Shown: piece after piece, positions 41,696 through 50,358 of the stretch
Numbering within the stretch: the stretch's first letter is position 1
Layout: each line of letters opens with the position of its first letter
Notes under the pieces: generated by a model
Told to the model about the DNA's origin: nothing
The model's database searches: none
Seen by the model: the letters and a program-made list of their open reading frames with translations, nothing else
Translations under genes and position numbers: made by a program
NCBI RefSeq assembly: GCF_000265385.1
Contig: NC_018013.1
Location: forward strand, 2,259,001-2,323,000
Direction of reading: 5' to 3'
Source: Aequorivita sublithincola DSM 14238
Lineage (GTDB): Bacteria; Bacteroidota; Bacteroidia; Flavobacteriales; Flavobacteriaceae
Length of the DNA: 64,000 bases

Positions 41696-41740
41696 TTTTT
41701 TGGGGACTTGTCTTATATGTTTTGAAACGAAAAGAATATT

Positions 41741-41803
41741 TAGTTTCTAGTTTCAGGTTTCAGTTTTCTTGGTTCTTGGTTCTTTGTTCTTTGTTCTTGG
41801 TTC
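41741..41803. repeat. Nine-unit heptad array
   Basis: Nine consecutive 7-bp units, each ending in TTC: TAGTTTC, TAGTTTC, AGGTTTC, AGTTTTC, TTGGTTC, TTGGTTC, TTTGTTC, TTTGTTC and TTGGTTC. The first four bases drift along the array while the period is exact. It lies between the BLUF gene and the ABC exporter. Confidence 0.85.
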
Positions 41804-41881
41804 CATTTCCAAAATTGCATAAGCAATAAACATTCAAATACTTTTAATCAACTCTAACCATTTTTACCCTCCTTTAATGTC

Positions 41882-41889
41882 TATTTTTG
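41882..41889 (+). promoter_or_regulatory. -7 promoter element (TATTTTTG)
   Basis: TATTTTTG 24 bp before the exporter ATG at 41914. A -33 element is not clear. Confidence 0.55.
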
Positions 41890-41913
41890 CACCTTCTATT
41901 ATTTAAAAGAAAT

Positions 41914-43686
41914 ATGCAGCATTTTAAAGAAACAACTAAAAATAAAGATACATCACAGCCAAAAGTTACGATGCTTCAGGCGTTCAAAACGATAATTTGG
42001 CCTAGGCGAAAGTTGGTTTTTATAGGATTGTTCCTGATTGTTATTAAAAGTTTGTCCGCTTTGGTTTTACCTTGGCAGAGCAAAGTATTGTTGGATGATG
42101 TTGTTCCCAATAAAGATATGTCGCAATTATATACTTTAATCGCCATAGTAATTGGTGCCATCACAATTCAGGCAGTAACCTCATTTTTACTTACCCGAAT
42201 ACTAAGTGTACAAGCGCAATATTTAATTAGTGAATTGCGGTCTCAAGTTCAGAAAAAAGTGCTTTCATTACCGATCAGTTTTTTTGATAACACCAAATCC
42301 GGCGCTTTGGTTTCAAGAATAATGAACGATGTGGAAGGCGTTCGAAACCTCATCGGTACAGGTTTGGTACAACTGGTTGGTGGAACATTTACGGCTGTAG
42401 TTTCATTAATTATTTTAATAAAACTAAATGCTTGGATGACGCTTTTTGTATTTGTGCCGCTCTCCATATTTGGGGTTGTAGCCTTAAAAGCTTTTAAATT
42501 TATTCGTCCTATTTTTAGAAACCGTGGTAAAATTAGTGCCGAAGTTACCGGAAGGTTAACTGAAACACTTGCGGGAGTTCGTGTTATAAAAGCATTTAAT
42601 GCCGAAGAACAAGAAAATGTAGTTTTTGAAAAAGGAGTGGATCAATTATACCAAAACGTAAAAAAGAGTTTAACGGCAACCGCTTTAATGACGAGCTCTT
42701 CCACGTTTTTAATTGGAGTAGCCACCACGGGAATTTTAGGGATGGGTGGTTATTATATGATGATTGGTGATATGACCACCGGAGATTTTTTATTCTTCAC
42801 CCTAATCCTTGGGTTTATGATTGCGCCCATTATTCAGATGAGCAATATAGGAAGTCAGTTAACGGAAGCATTGGCGGGTTTGGATAGAACGGAAGAACTG
42901 ATGAATATGACTGCCGAAGAGGATAACCAAAACAGAACTATTAAACTAAATACCCTAAAAGGTGATATTGAATTTAATGATGTTTCATTTTCTTATGAAG
43001 AAGGAAAACAGATCTTGCATAATATTAGTTTTAAAGCGCCCGCGGGTTCTGTAACTGCTTTGGTGGGAAGTTCAGGTTCTGGAAAATCTACCATTGCTGG
43101 ACTTTCAGCTACATTTTTAACGCCGCAATATGGAAAAGTTACTGTTGATAATCAAGATTTATCGAAAGTTAAATTAAGTAGCTACCGCCAATATTTAGGC
43201 GTGGTTTTGCAGGATGAATTTTTATTTGAAGGCACTATTCGTGAAAACATCATGTTCCCAAGACCAAATGCCACGGAAGCCGAATTACAAAACGCGGTAA
43301 AGGCAGCCTATGTAAACGAATTTACAGACCGATTTGATAATGGTTTGGATACCTTAATTGGCGAAAGAGGCGTAAAACTTTCTGGCGGACAAAGGCAGCG
43401 ATTAGCAATGGCTCGTGCTATTTTAGCAAACCCAAAAATCATTATTTTAGACGAAGCCACTTCAAGTTTAGATACCCAAAGTGAGGCATTGATCCAGAAA
43501 AGTTTGGCGGAATTGGTTAAAGACAGAACCACTATCGTTATTGCGCACCGTTTAAGTACCATTAGAAAGGCAGACCAAATTTTAGTTATTGAAGCTGGGC
43601 ATATAGTTGAACGCGGAACCCACGACCAATTGATTGCTAAGGAAGGTAGGTATTTTGAGTTGTATACTTACCAGGCGAAGATTTAG
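41914..43686 (+). CDS. ABC transporter, fused permease and ATPase (exporter type)
   Basis: 590 residues from the ATG at 41914; a slightly longer frame starts nine codons earlier. Six transmembrane helices span about 30-320 (ABC_membrane). The nucleotide-binding domain has Walker A GSSGSGKS (385-392), signature LSGGQ (489-493), Walker B IILDEA (510-515) and a switch histidine in VIAHRLS. This is the MsbA/LmrA-like half-transporter type, working as a homodimer in the inner membrane for lipids or drugs. It is followed by REP-type repeats and a transposase gene. Confidence 0.94.
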   Translation: MQHFKETTKNKDTSQPKVTMLQAFKTIIWPRRKLVFIGLFLIVIKSLSALVLPWQSKVLLDDVVPNKDMSQLYTLIAIVIGAITIQAVTSFLLTRILSVQAQYLISELRSQVQKKVLSLPISFFDNTKSGALVSRIMNDVEGVRNLIGTGLVQLVGGTFTAVVSLIILIKLNAWMTLFVFVPLSIFGVVALKAFKFIRPIFRNRGKISAEVTGRLTETLAGVRVIKAFNAEEQENVVFEKGVDQLYQNVKKSLTATALMTSSSTFLIGVATTGILGMGGYYMMIGDMTTGDFLFFTLILGFMIAPIIQMSNIGSQLTEALAGLDRTEELMNMTAEEDNQNRTIKLNTLKGDIEFNDVSFSYEEGKQILHNISFKAPAGSVTALVGSSGSGKSTIAGLSATFLTPQYGKVTVDNQDLSKVKLSSYRQYLGVVLQDEFLFEGTIRENIMFPRPNATEAELQNAVKAAYVNEFTDRFDNGLDTLIGERGVKLSGGQRQRLAMARAILANPKIIILDEATSSLDTQSEALIQKSLAELVKDRTTIVIAHRLSTIRKADQILVIEAGHIVERGTHDQLIAKEGRYFELYTYQAKI

Positions 43687-43695
43687 GTACGAGGA

Positions 43696-43770
43696 CACGG
43701 GCGGGACGCCCGCGCCAGTGAAGTAATAAAAAATATCAACAAGATCGCTAGCGCGAGCGTCCCGCTCGTG
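43696..43770. repeat. REP pair (BIME-like) upstream of the RAYT gene
   Basis: Copy 1 (43696-43718, + orientation) reads CACGGGCGGGACGC then CCGCGCCAG and folds into a GCGGG/CCCGC hairpin. Copy 2 (43748-43770) is the same element inverted, with CGAGCG/CGCTCG as its stem. The two face each other across about 30 bp. The consensus, shared with copies elsewhere in the window, is CACGRGCGRGACGC followed by YCGCGCYAG. Confidence 0.85.
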
Positions 43771-43915
43771 CCGAAACAACCGCAAACCAAATCAATCTAA
43801 ACAGAAGAAAAGGAACAGCATTGCAATTCCAAATTTTTAGAGAATAGTATTTAAACCGTAACCATCAGTCCATCAAAGAATTAATTTTCGGTATATTTAT
43901 TCTTTGTCAGAATTT

Positions 43916-44473
43916 ATGAGCAGGAAATATAAATTTCACAATGGGTCAGCGGCTTATTTTATTTCATTTGCGGTAGTTAATTGGATTGATGTATTTACTC
44001 GTCCAGCCTATTTTAAAGTAATTACAGATAGCTTAGACTATTGTCGAAATAATAAAGGAATGGCGCTGTTTGCATATTGCATTATGCCAAGCCATATTCA
44101 TCTTCTGTTTCGAGATGACAACGAAAATCCTTCAGGATTGTTAAGGGACTTTAAAGGTTTTACTTCCAAAAAAATGATTGCTGCTATTATGGAACATCCT
44201 CAAGAGAGCAGAAGGGAATGGATGCTTTGGATGTTTAAAAGAGCAGGAACAAAGAACAGCAATGTAAAGGAATATCAATTTTGGCAGCAAAATAATCATC
44301 CTATTGAATTGTGGAGCACACCAGTTATAAAGGAAAAATTTAATTATATCCATAATAATCCGGTAGTTGCTGGCTTAGTAATGGAACCGTGGGACTGGAA
44401 GCATAGTAGCGCACGTAATTATGCAGAGCTTGATGCTGTAATACCTATTGATGATATCGGATTTCTTGGATGA
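43916..44473 (+). mobile_element. REP-associated tyrosine transposase (RAYT, IS200-like Y1)
   Basis: 185-residue gene with a HUH motif in MPSHIHLLF (H60, H62) and the nucleophile tyrosine in KFNYIHNNPVVAGLV (about Y144). RAYTs cut and rejoin single-stranded REP hairpins. The ATG at 43916 is preferred over a TTG 12 bp upstream. It is flanked by inverted REP pairs at 43696-43770 and 44513-44607, the classic REPtron layout, and the catalytic residues look intact, so it may be active. It is about one gene length short of a normal IS, with no IS200 ends of its own visible. Confidence 0.88.
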
Positions 44474-44512
44474 TTATTGTTTTGGCAGATTAATCGCTTT
44501 ATTTTTTGAACG

Positions 44513-44607
44513 CTAGCGCGAGCGTCTCGCTCGTGACGTCACAGTTTAGAAATTAATGGTTTGGAGAATTAGCATTGTGGAGGACACGGGCGGGACGCCC
44601 GCGCCAG
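44513..44607. repeat. REP pair (BIME-like) downstream of the RAYT gene
   Basis: An inverted copy (44513-44535, ending in CGCTCGTG) is followed by a direct copy (44585-44607, CACGGGCGGGACGC then CCGCGCCAG). The order (inverted, then direct) mirrors the upstream pair, so the gene is symmetrically bracketed. Confidence 0.85.
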
Positions 44608-44626
44608 CGGGGGGTTATGATTTTTT

Positions 44627-45019
44627 TCAGAACGGTAAACCATTAGCCCCATCAGGAATGGGCTCATTTTTACAGAGGTTAACCTTATATTGATCTTTAT
44701 CTTGTGCAATTACGTAACGCATCACAAATTCATCAGTACTTTTCGAATAAAAGCTAAAAGCATTGGATTCTGGATAACAGAACATACACACTGATCCTCT
44801 GGAACAAAGACCTTTAGGATAATCCTTCCTTAACTTTTCAATTTCCAGTTTTAATTCTTCGATGAATTCATTCTTGTTATTATAGGAATACACTCCCTCA
44901 GGATTCAACGGTTCTAAATAACTTGTATCGTAATGTATAAAAGCATTAATCACGGCGTTTTCTAAATCCGCAATTTGCATTACCCGTGGTTGGTCTATTT
45001 TTATTTTTGATTTTATCAT
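44627..45019 (-). CDS. Protein of unknown function with a CxxC cluster
   Basis: 130 residues beginning MIKSKIKIDQPRVMQIADLE. A cluster of three cysteines occurs in GLCSRGSVCMFCYPES and another Cys in VNLCKNE, which could bind a metal. The middle has a Glu-rich helix (FIEELKLEIEKLRKDYPKG). I recognise no family. It is the last gene before the RAYT repeats and is on the same strand as the prim-pol cluster upstream of it, from which it is separated by 213 bp. Confidence 0.6.
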   Translation of the reverse strand: MIKSKIKIDQPRVMQIADLENAVINAFIHYDTSYLEPLNPEGVYSYNNKNEFIEELKLEIEKLRKDYPKGLCSRGSVCMFCYPESNAFSFYSKSTDEFVMRYVIAQDKDQYKVNLCKNEPIPDGANGLPF

Positions 45020-45232
45020 TTTTTTGGTGGATAGATTTTACAAACTATTTTAATAGGTGTGTTATATCTTCATAAGTTTTTAAAGTTTTACAAATTGCAG
45101 ATAATCGTCCACAATAAACGAATTAGCAGGATTGTTGCAAGAACCTTTAAATTTAAAACTTTTCATTTATAAAATTTCTTTTAGCTAATCAATAACTCCG
45201 CTATTGCGTATAATACTTTTTATTGGTATTAG

Positions 45233-46498
45233 TTATGATGAGCTTTTAGTTGTTATTATTGACTTTACAATTTTTGATAATATTACCACATCAGAATGAG
45301 CATTATGATATTGTTTGATTTTATGGTGGAATATATATTCGTAAAGCTCAGTCATTTTAGGAAATTTAGGATTTGGATTAGAATTAGTTTTTAATTGATT
45401 AAATCCCCATTTCATTGTGCAAAATTTCTTTATTCCTTCAAAATTGAAATCTATATTATATTTTGCGAATTCATTTTCAAGAATTTTTAAATCAAAATCA
45501 ATATTATGAGCAACAATTGTAGAACAATATTTTAAATCATATGCAATAATTTGGAATGCTTCTTCTGGACTAATTCCTAATTCCTGAATAACCTTGGGGC
45601 TTAATCTATTTACTTCAAAAGCTTTTGAGGTTATATCAAAATTGCTATTAATTAATTCAGTTTTTTTCCTATGTATTATTCCATCGAAGTCCATAATTGC
45701 CCAAGAAATTTGCACTATATTGGGAAAAGAAACTCCTTTAATAAGTCCATCTGTTTCAGTATCAAAAATAAAAAGCAATTCCCGATTTAATTCTGCTAAG
45801 TCTACACTAATAAGGTTACTTGGCTGCTCTAGTCCTATAAGTTTTGTGTATTCTGGTGGATCAATATAGGTTTCTGGTTTTTTTACAATCATTTTACTCC
45901 TATTCAAGAATAAATCAATAATCTTTTCAAACCTTTGAATATCTATATAATTGGGTTTAGTTTTTGGCAAGTTGGTGTTTAAAAATTTGTATTTCTGTCC
46001 TGATTTATGAATTGAGTTAGGCAAGACAACATTGGTATTCCATAATAATTCCATTTTTTCAAATAGCCCAAAATTTTCTTCATTGGCTGGATAGGTAGTA
46101 CACATTCTATCGATTTCAATCTCTTCTAAGATATCTGAATAAAAATGTATATGAAATCCATCCTGACTGCCTGATTTCACTACCCATTCATAATATTTAG
46201 GTAGTCCAAGTAATAACAAAATGTCATTTACAAATTCTTCGTTAGAACATCCATCAATATCTAAAACGTGTAAATTATCAAAACCTGCAATTAATCCAAG
46301 ACCTGTAGCATAAGTCCAGTTATAATTATCCAACTCTTTTTGACTCTGCCTTTCGGTTAAAAGATGTTCCCAGGGATGGTTGGCGGCCTTTAAAAGATTT
46401 GGGCTGTAAAAGTTATTTTCTGTTAATTGGTTAGATATACAAGTAATATTTAAACCGAGATTATAAAAATGTTTGGCAAATAATTGTGTTCTATTCAT
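45233..46498 (-). CDS. Prim-pol (archaeo-eukaryotic primase fold) fused to a DEDDh 3'-5' exonuclease
   Basis: 421 residues in two domains. Residues about 55-200 match the bifunctional DNA primase/polymerase N-terminal family: motif I VLDIDG (D80, D82), motif II SGSQDGFHIHF (H116, H118), motif III MELLW (E150) followed by VVLPNSIHKSGQKY, all in the expected order. Residues about 240-415 form a DnaQ-like exonuclease: FIFDTETDG (D246, E248), VAHNIDFDLKIL (D336) and YHNAHSD (H398, D403). No helicase or zinc-finger is present. The start overlaps the upstream gene by 8 bp (ATGAATAG), so the two are translationally coupled. Activity is inferred from motifs only. Confidence 0.85.
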   Translation of the reverse strand: MNRTQLFAKHFYNLGLNITCISNQLTENNFYSPNLLKAANHPWEHLLTERQSQKELDNYNWTYATGLGLIAGFDNLHVLDIDGCSNEEFVNDILLLLGLPKYYEWVVKSGSQDGFHIHFYSDILEEIEIDRMCTTYPANEENFGLFEKMELLWNTNVVLPNSIHKSGQKYKFLNTNLPKTKPNYIDIQRFEKIIDLFLNRSKMIVKKPETYIDPPEYTKLIGLEQPSNLISVDLAELNRELLFIFDTETDGLIKGVSFPNIVQISWAIMDFDGIIHRKKTELINSNFDITSKAFEVNRLSPKVIQELGISPEEAFQIIAYDLKYCSTIVAHNIDFDLKILENEFAKYNIDFNFEGIKKFCTMKWGFNQLKTNSNPNPKFPKMTELYEYIFHHKIKQYHNAHSDVVILSKIVKSIITTKSSS

Positions 46499-46814
46499 AT
46501 TTATAATTTTTGGATAATATGTATTCTACACTTTTTAATGCATCATCTAGGTGATCACTAAGATTAAATACTATTCCATATTCATTATAATTAAAATTTA
46601 AGTTCGAATTCTTTAAAATAATCGTAAACTCTTCTTTTTCAATTGTTAATATTTCATAATATTCATCAGCTACACCTATGTTACAATTAGTATCATAAAA
46701 ATATTCTAAAAAAGATAAAAAAGAATTAGAGCTTTCTGATTTTATATTACCTATCCACGCCAAATAATTTGTAATTGTTAAGGGATAATTTTTTTTATAT
46801 TTTAAATAATTCAT
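46491..46814 (-). CDS. Unknown small protein coupled to the prim-pol/exonuclease gene
   Basis: 107 residues, acidic and A+T-rich in codon use. It begins MNYLKYKKNYPLTITNYLAW and contains FNLSDHLDDALKSVEYILSK near the end. No known motif is visible. Its stop codon lies inside the first codons of the prim-pol gene, so both are made from one message in a fixed ratio. It may be a partner of that enzyme, such as a regulatory or DNA-binding subunit. Confidence 0.6.
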   Translation of the reverse strand: MNYLKYKKNYPLTITNYLAWIGNIKSESSNSFLSFLEYFYDTNCNIGVADEYYEILTIEKEEFTIILKNSNLNFNYNEYGIVFNLSDHLDDALKSVEYILSKNYKYE

Positions 46815-46949
46815 TTTGTTTTATTAACCTTTTATTTACTTCCTATGTTTAGTATAAAAAACGCAACTTTTGACAATCTAAGTACTTTAGGTACATCCAA
46901 GAAGTAAACCTATTTTATTTGAACTTCACTTAGTGATTTTTTTTAATTT

Positions 46950-47711
46950 TTATAATTTGGCTTTTATTTTTGTTGGTAAATTATCTAAAATTTCTTTATC
47001 GTATTTAGTATTGATTCCATTTTTATAATTCTCAACAAAATATGTGAAATATTCTTCTCTTGATTCATTCATTGCTTTTGCTATTTCAATTCCATTTGGA
47101 TATTTTTTAATGTTTGGCGAAACAGGTGTTGCTATAAAATAATCAATATCATCAAGTGATTCATAAATGTCAAAATTTAGCAATCCTGTTTTAGTTATAG
47201 AATGTTTTTCATTTTCATCAATTCGATACAATTCAATATTCAATTTTGTAAAGTGATTTTTCCAGAATTCTACTATTTTTTCTGCAGCTTCTTTATTCTT
47301 TTCGATAAATTTGGTATTCAGTTTTAATCCAACGCTTCCCCATTTTTTAACTAAAGTATTTTCCCCTGTTTTTGAGATGCCTTCTGCTTGAGCTAATTCC
47401 AAAGCTTGACAATATAATTGATTAAAATTTTCTTTAATATTAATTTTCTCTTTATATGGGATAACATATCCTTTTCCTCTTTCGCTTACAGAATTTGAGA
47501 ATGTCATTGTATATGTACAGAAACGCGAGATTGATTTTCTTCCATAGGTGATGGGTAAATTAATCAGTTTAGCAGATTCCATATCTAATTTGGTTTCTCT
47601 CCATAGTTTTCTTTTTTCTGCAATTTCTATGGAAGATTTCAACTGGATACAATTATTTCTATTTTCCCAGAATAATGAGCCAATCATAATTGTTGCTCCT
47701 TGTATTTGCAT
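46950..47711 (-). CDS. Unknown protein at the head of the prim-pol cluster
   Basis: 253 residues starting MQIQGATIMIGSLFWENRN. Conserved-looking phrases are LPITYGRKSISRFCTYTMTFS, KGYVIPYKEKI and LAQAEGISKTGENTLVKKWGSVGLKL, with an acidic, lysine-rich C-terminal half. The GSLFW...YGR arrangement recalls a gamma-glutamylcyclotransferase-like fold, but this is a weak resemblance and I make no functional claim. It is 135 bp ahead of the 107-residue gene and on the same strand. The codon use is as A+T-rich as in the rest of the islet. Confidence 0.55.
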   Translation of the reverse strand: MQIQGATIMIGSLFWENRNNCIQLKSSIEIAEKRKLWRETKLDMESAKLINLPITYGRKSISRFCTYTMTFSNSVSERGKGYVIPYKEKINIKENFNQLYCQALELAQAEGISKTGENTLVKKWGSVGLKLNTKFIEKNKEAAEKIVEFWKNHFTKLNIELYRIDENEKHSITKTGLLNFDIYESLDDIDYFIATPVSPNIKKYPNGIEIAKAMNESREEYFTYFVENYKNGINTKYDKEILDNLPTKIKAKL

Positions 47712-47947
47712 AATTTCTTTATTTTTTGAGATTGCCTATAAAATTGTAAGATAAGCGTAATTTTAAATCTTTATTGTTGTCATACGGCAAATTTGTGCAA
47801 ATGTATACTCAAATGTAAATCAAACTAAAACTTTCACACTATGGAAAACCGTAATGAAGCAAGCGAAAAAGTTGGAAACCAAATATAGAAATTAATTATC
47901 AACCCCAATTCCAAGCACCATATTTCAAAGAATCCTACCTTTACAAA

Positions 47948-49825
47948 ATGCAATCCAAAATCCTATTCATAACGCCACCGTTCACCCAGCTAAACACCGC
48001 TTATCCGGCACCGGCTTATTTAAAAGGTTTTTTGGAAGAGCACGACATTGCGGTACATACTTGCGATTTAAGTATAGAACTCTTTACCGAAATTTTTACG
48101 GGCGATTTTCTTCGCGCTATGTTCAAGGAAGCACAAGCCTTAAAGCATTTTGATTATCCGGAAGTTCGCAGAATGAAGGCTAAGTACATTCAATGCGTAG
48201 ATGTTGTTATTTCTTTTCTTCAAAAGCAGGATCTTGCAACGGCGCATAAAATTCTGGCACCTAATTTTTTACCGATGGGCCATCGACTGTCTAAAGTAAA
48301 TACTACTATTAAATGGGACGCTGGCGAAATTGGCATTATCGATAAAGCAAAACATTATGGAACGCTTTTTATCGAAGAGATAGGCGATTTTATTCAGGCC
48401 AATGTAGATGAGTTTTTTGCCTTTACGAAGTATGCCGAGCAGATTGCCACTTCAGCCAGTAGCTTTAATGAGATAGATGAATTTTTAAGTTTTCAGCCAA
48501 CGCTCATTGAAGAGAAAATGCTGGATATTCTAATGGAAAAAGTTAAAACGGAGCAACCGCTTATAGTTTGCTTTACCATTCCTTTTCCCGGAAATTTGTT
48601 TGCAGCCTTGCGTTGTGCGCAATTTACGAAACAGTTTTTTCCAACTATTAAAATTGCTTTTGGCGGCGGCTATTGCAATACCGAACTGCGTTCACTTACA
48701 GATCCGCGGATTTTTGAGTTTGTGGATTTTATTTCCTTGGACGATGGGGAAGGGCCTTTGCTAAAAATGGTTCAGTATCTGGAAGGGACCATTTCCATAA
48801 ATGATTTGGAACGGACGTATGTGCTGGAAAACGATGCCGTTGTTTATAAGAATAAATTTCCGAACACCATTTACCATCATAGAAACTTGCCGGCGCCCGA
48901 TTATTCTGGGTTGCCTTTTGATAAATATGTGTCTTTTTTGGATGTTGTAAACCCGATGCACCGAATGTGGACGGATGCACGATGGAATAAAATGACAATC
49001 TCTCACGGCTGTTATTGGAAACAATGTTCGTTTTGCGATGTGAGCTTGGATTATATAGGGAATTACCAAAACACCACCGCTGAAGATTTAGTCAATAAAA
49101 TTGAAAAGATAGTTAAAGACACGGGCATTACAGGTTTTCATTTTGTGGATGAAGCAGCACCGCCAAAAATGTTGCGGGCTTTAGCAAATGCATTGATAGA
49201 ACGGAATGTAAAAATTACGTGGTGGACGAATATTCGTTTCGAAAAAACTTTCAGCTTTGAGCTATGCGAATTAATGGCAAAGTCTGGTTGCATCGCCGTA
49301 ACGGGCGGCTTGGAAGTTGCTTCCGATAGATTACTTGCCAAAATGAAAAAAGGTGTTGACATTGCGCAAGTAACACGCGTTACCCATAATTTTTTTGAAA
49401 ACAATATTATGGTTCACGCGTATCTTATGTATGGATTTCCCACCCAAACGGAGCAAGAAACCATTGATTCGCTAGATGTGGTAAGGCAATTGTTTGAACG
49501 CAATTGTATTCAGAGCGCTTATTGGCACCAGTTTACCACTACGGTTCATAGTCCCATTGGCAAGAATCCTCAGGATTTTGGAATAACTATTACGGGACCT
49601 ATTTTTGAAGGTTTTGCCCAAAACGATTTATATCACGAAGATCCCCAAGGCGCCGACCACCCCAAATATACCAAGGGATTAAACTTGGCATTGCACAATT
49701 ATTTAAACAAAACGGGTTTCGATAAAAAAATGCAGCATTGGTTTGAGTTTCCGGTTCCTGGTACTAGTCAGCCTAATGGGATGATTGAGGGATTTTTAGT
49801 GGAGGAAATAGGTATTAGGCAGTAG
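47948..49825 (+). CDS. B12-binding-domain radical-SAM protein
   Basis: 625 residues. The N-terminal part has a cobalamin-binding-like Rossmann fold (ITPPFTQLNTAYPAPAYLKGFL, later IKIAFGGGYCNTELR). The radical-SAM domain (about 340-560) has the cluster motif GCYWKQCSFC, here Cx4Cx2C rather than the more usual Cx3Cx2C, then HFVDEAAPP and GLEVASDRLL. The C-terminal tail closes with FEFPVPGTSQPNG. The family includes methylases and ring-forming enzymes; the substrate is unknown. It starts an isolated + strand unit after the A+T-rich islet, and a REP copy lies just behind it. Confidence 0.85.
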   Translation: MQSKILFITPPFTQLNTAYPAPAYLKGFLEEHDIAVHTCDLSIELFTEIFTGDFLRAMFKEAQALKHFDYPEVRRMKAKYIQCVDVVISFLQKQDLATAHKILAPNFLPMGHRLSKVNTTIKWDAGEIGIIDKAKHYGTLFIEEIGDFIQANVDEFFAFTKYAEQIATSASSFNEIDEFLSFQPTLIEEKMLDILMEKVKTEQPLIVCFTIPFPGNLFAALRCAQFTKQFFPTIKIAFGGGYCNTELRSLTDPRIFEFVDFISLDDGEGPLLKMVQYLEGTISINDLERTYVLENDAVVYKNKFPNTIYHHRNLPAPDYSGLPFDKYVSFLDVVNPMHRMWTDARWNKMTISHGCYWKQCSFCDVSLDYIGNYQNTTAEDLVNKIEKIVKDTGITGFHFVDEAAPPKMLRALANALIERNVKITWWTNIRFEKTFSFELCELMAKSGCIAVTGGLEVASDRLLAKMKKGVDIAQVTRVTHNFFENNIMVHAYLMYGFPTQTEQETIDSLDVVRQLFERNCIQSAYWHQFTTTVHSPIGKNPQDFGITITGPIFEGFAQNDLYHEDPQGADHPKYTKGLNLALHNYLNKTGFDKKMQHWFEFPVPGTSQPNGMIEGFLVEEIGIRQ

Positions 49826-49876
49826 GCATTAAAATTTATGCTGTGAACTTAATATTAGAAGAATGGCTGTGAAGAA

Positions 49877-49899
49877 CACGAGCGAGACGCTCGCGCCAG
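49877..49899 (+). repeat. REP copy
   Basis: CACGAGCGAGACGC followed by TCGCGCCAG, a single direct copy of the element that brackets the RAYT gene about 5.4 kb away. Confidence 0.8.
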
Positions 49900-49941
49900 C
49901 AGGGTAGTTTTAAAATTTAAGTTCGGTTTCGATTTAACTTG

Positions 49942-50358
49942 TTATTCCAATAAATAATATATAAAACTATATATAAATAATAGCGTCCATAAAACAGTCC
50001 GTATCCAATTTTTATTTACTAAGGAAGCCAATAGTTTTTCAGTGACAATACCTTTCGCAATCGAAGTATGTATGGGCACAAATTGTAAGAAAGTTACCAG
50101 CCAAACAAATATAATAATTATCAGACTTACCACTGTATAAACACTTGGCGTCAGGATGGTTTGATACAGAACAATACCAATTTGCCCGAGCATTAACGGT
50201 ATCACGATAACACTAAAACGGGCAGTGTATATTTTATGCCAAGCAATTAGATTTTCGGTAGGATAATATCGAAAACTAGGATACACAATGCATTGGATGA
50301 TCCAAATTAAAACCACTAATCCAAAATCGAGTAAAAGTCGAATTACTTCAATGGACAT
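49942..50358 (-). CDS. Four-helix integral membrane protein of unknown function
   Basis: 138 residues with hydrophobic helices at about 5-27 (VIRLLLDFGLVVLIWIIQCIV), 46-67, 72-95 (VYTVVSLIIIIFVWLVTFLQFV) and 115-138. A polar loop, YPSFRYYPTENLIAWHKIYTAR, is the best candidate for conservation. Its start overlaps the glutathione peroxidase stop by one base, so they form an operon. Function unknown; the company it keeps suggests a role in an oxidative-stress response. Confidence 0.7.
   Translation of the reverse strand: MSIEVIRLLLDFGLVVLIWIIQCIVYPSFRYYPTENLIAWHKIYTARFSVIVIPLMLGQIGIVLYQTILTPSVYTVVSLIIIIFVWLVTFLQFVPIHTSIAKGIVTEKLLASLVNKNWIRTVLWTLLFIYSFIYYLLE

Noticed and set aside
45080..45166. 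28-codon open frame (MKSFKFKGSCNNPANSF...) on the minus strand
   Set aside because: Too short and unsupported; it may be a remnant, but no homologue is recognisable by eye.
47841..47888. 15-codon open frame MENRNEASEKVGNQI
   Set aside because: Too short to call a gene; perhaps the start of a lost gene, with no supporting evidence.
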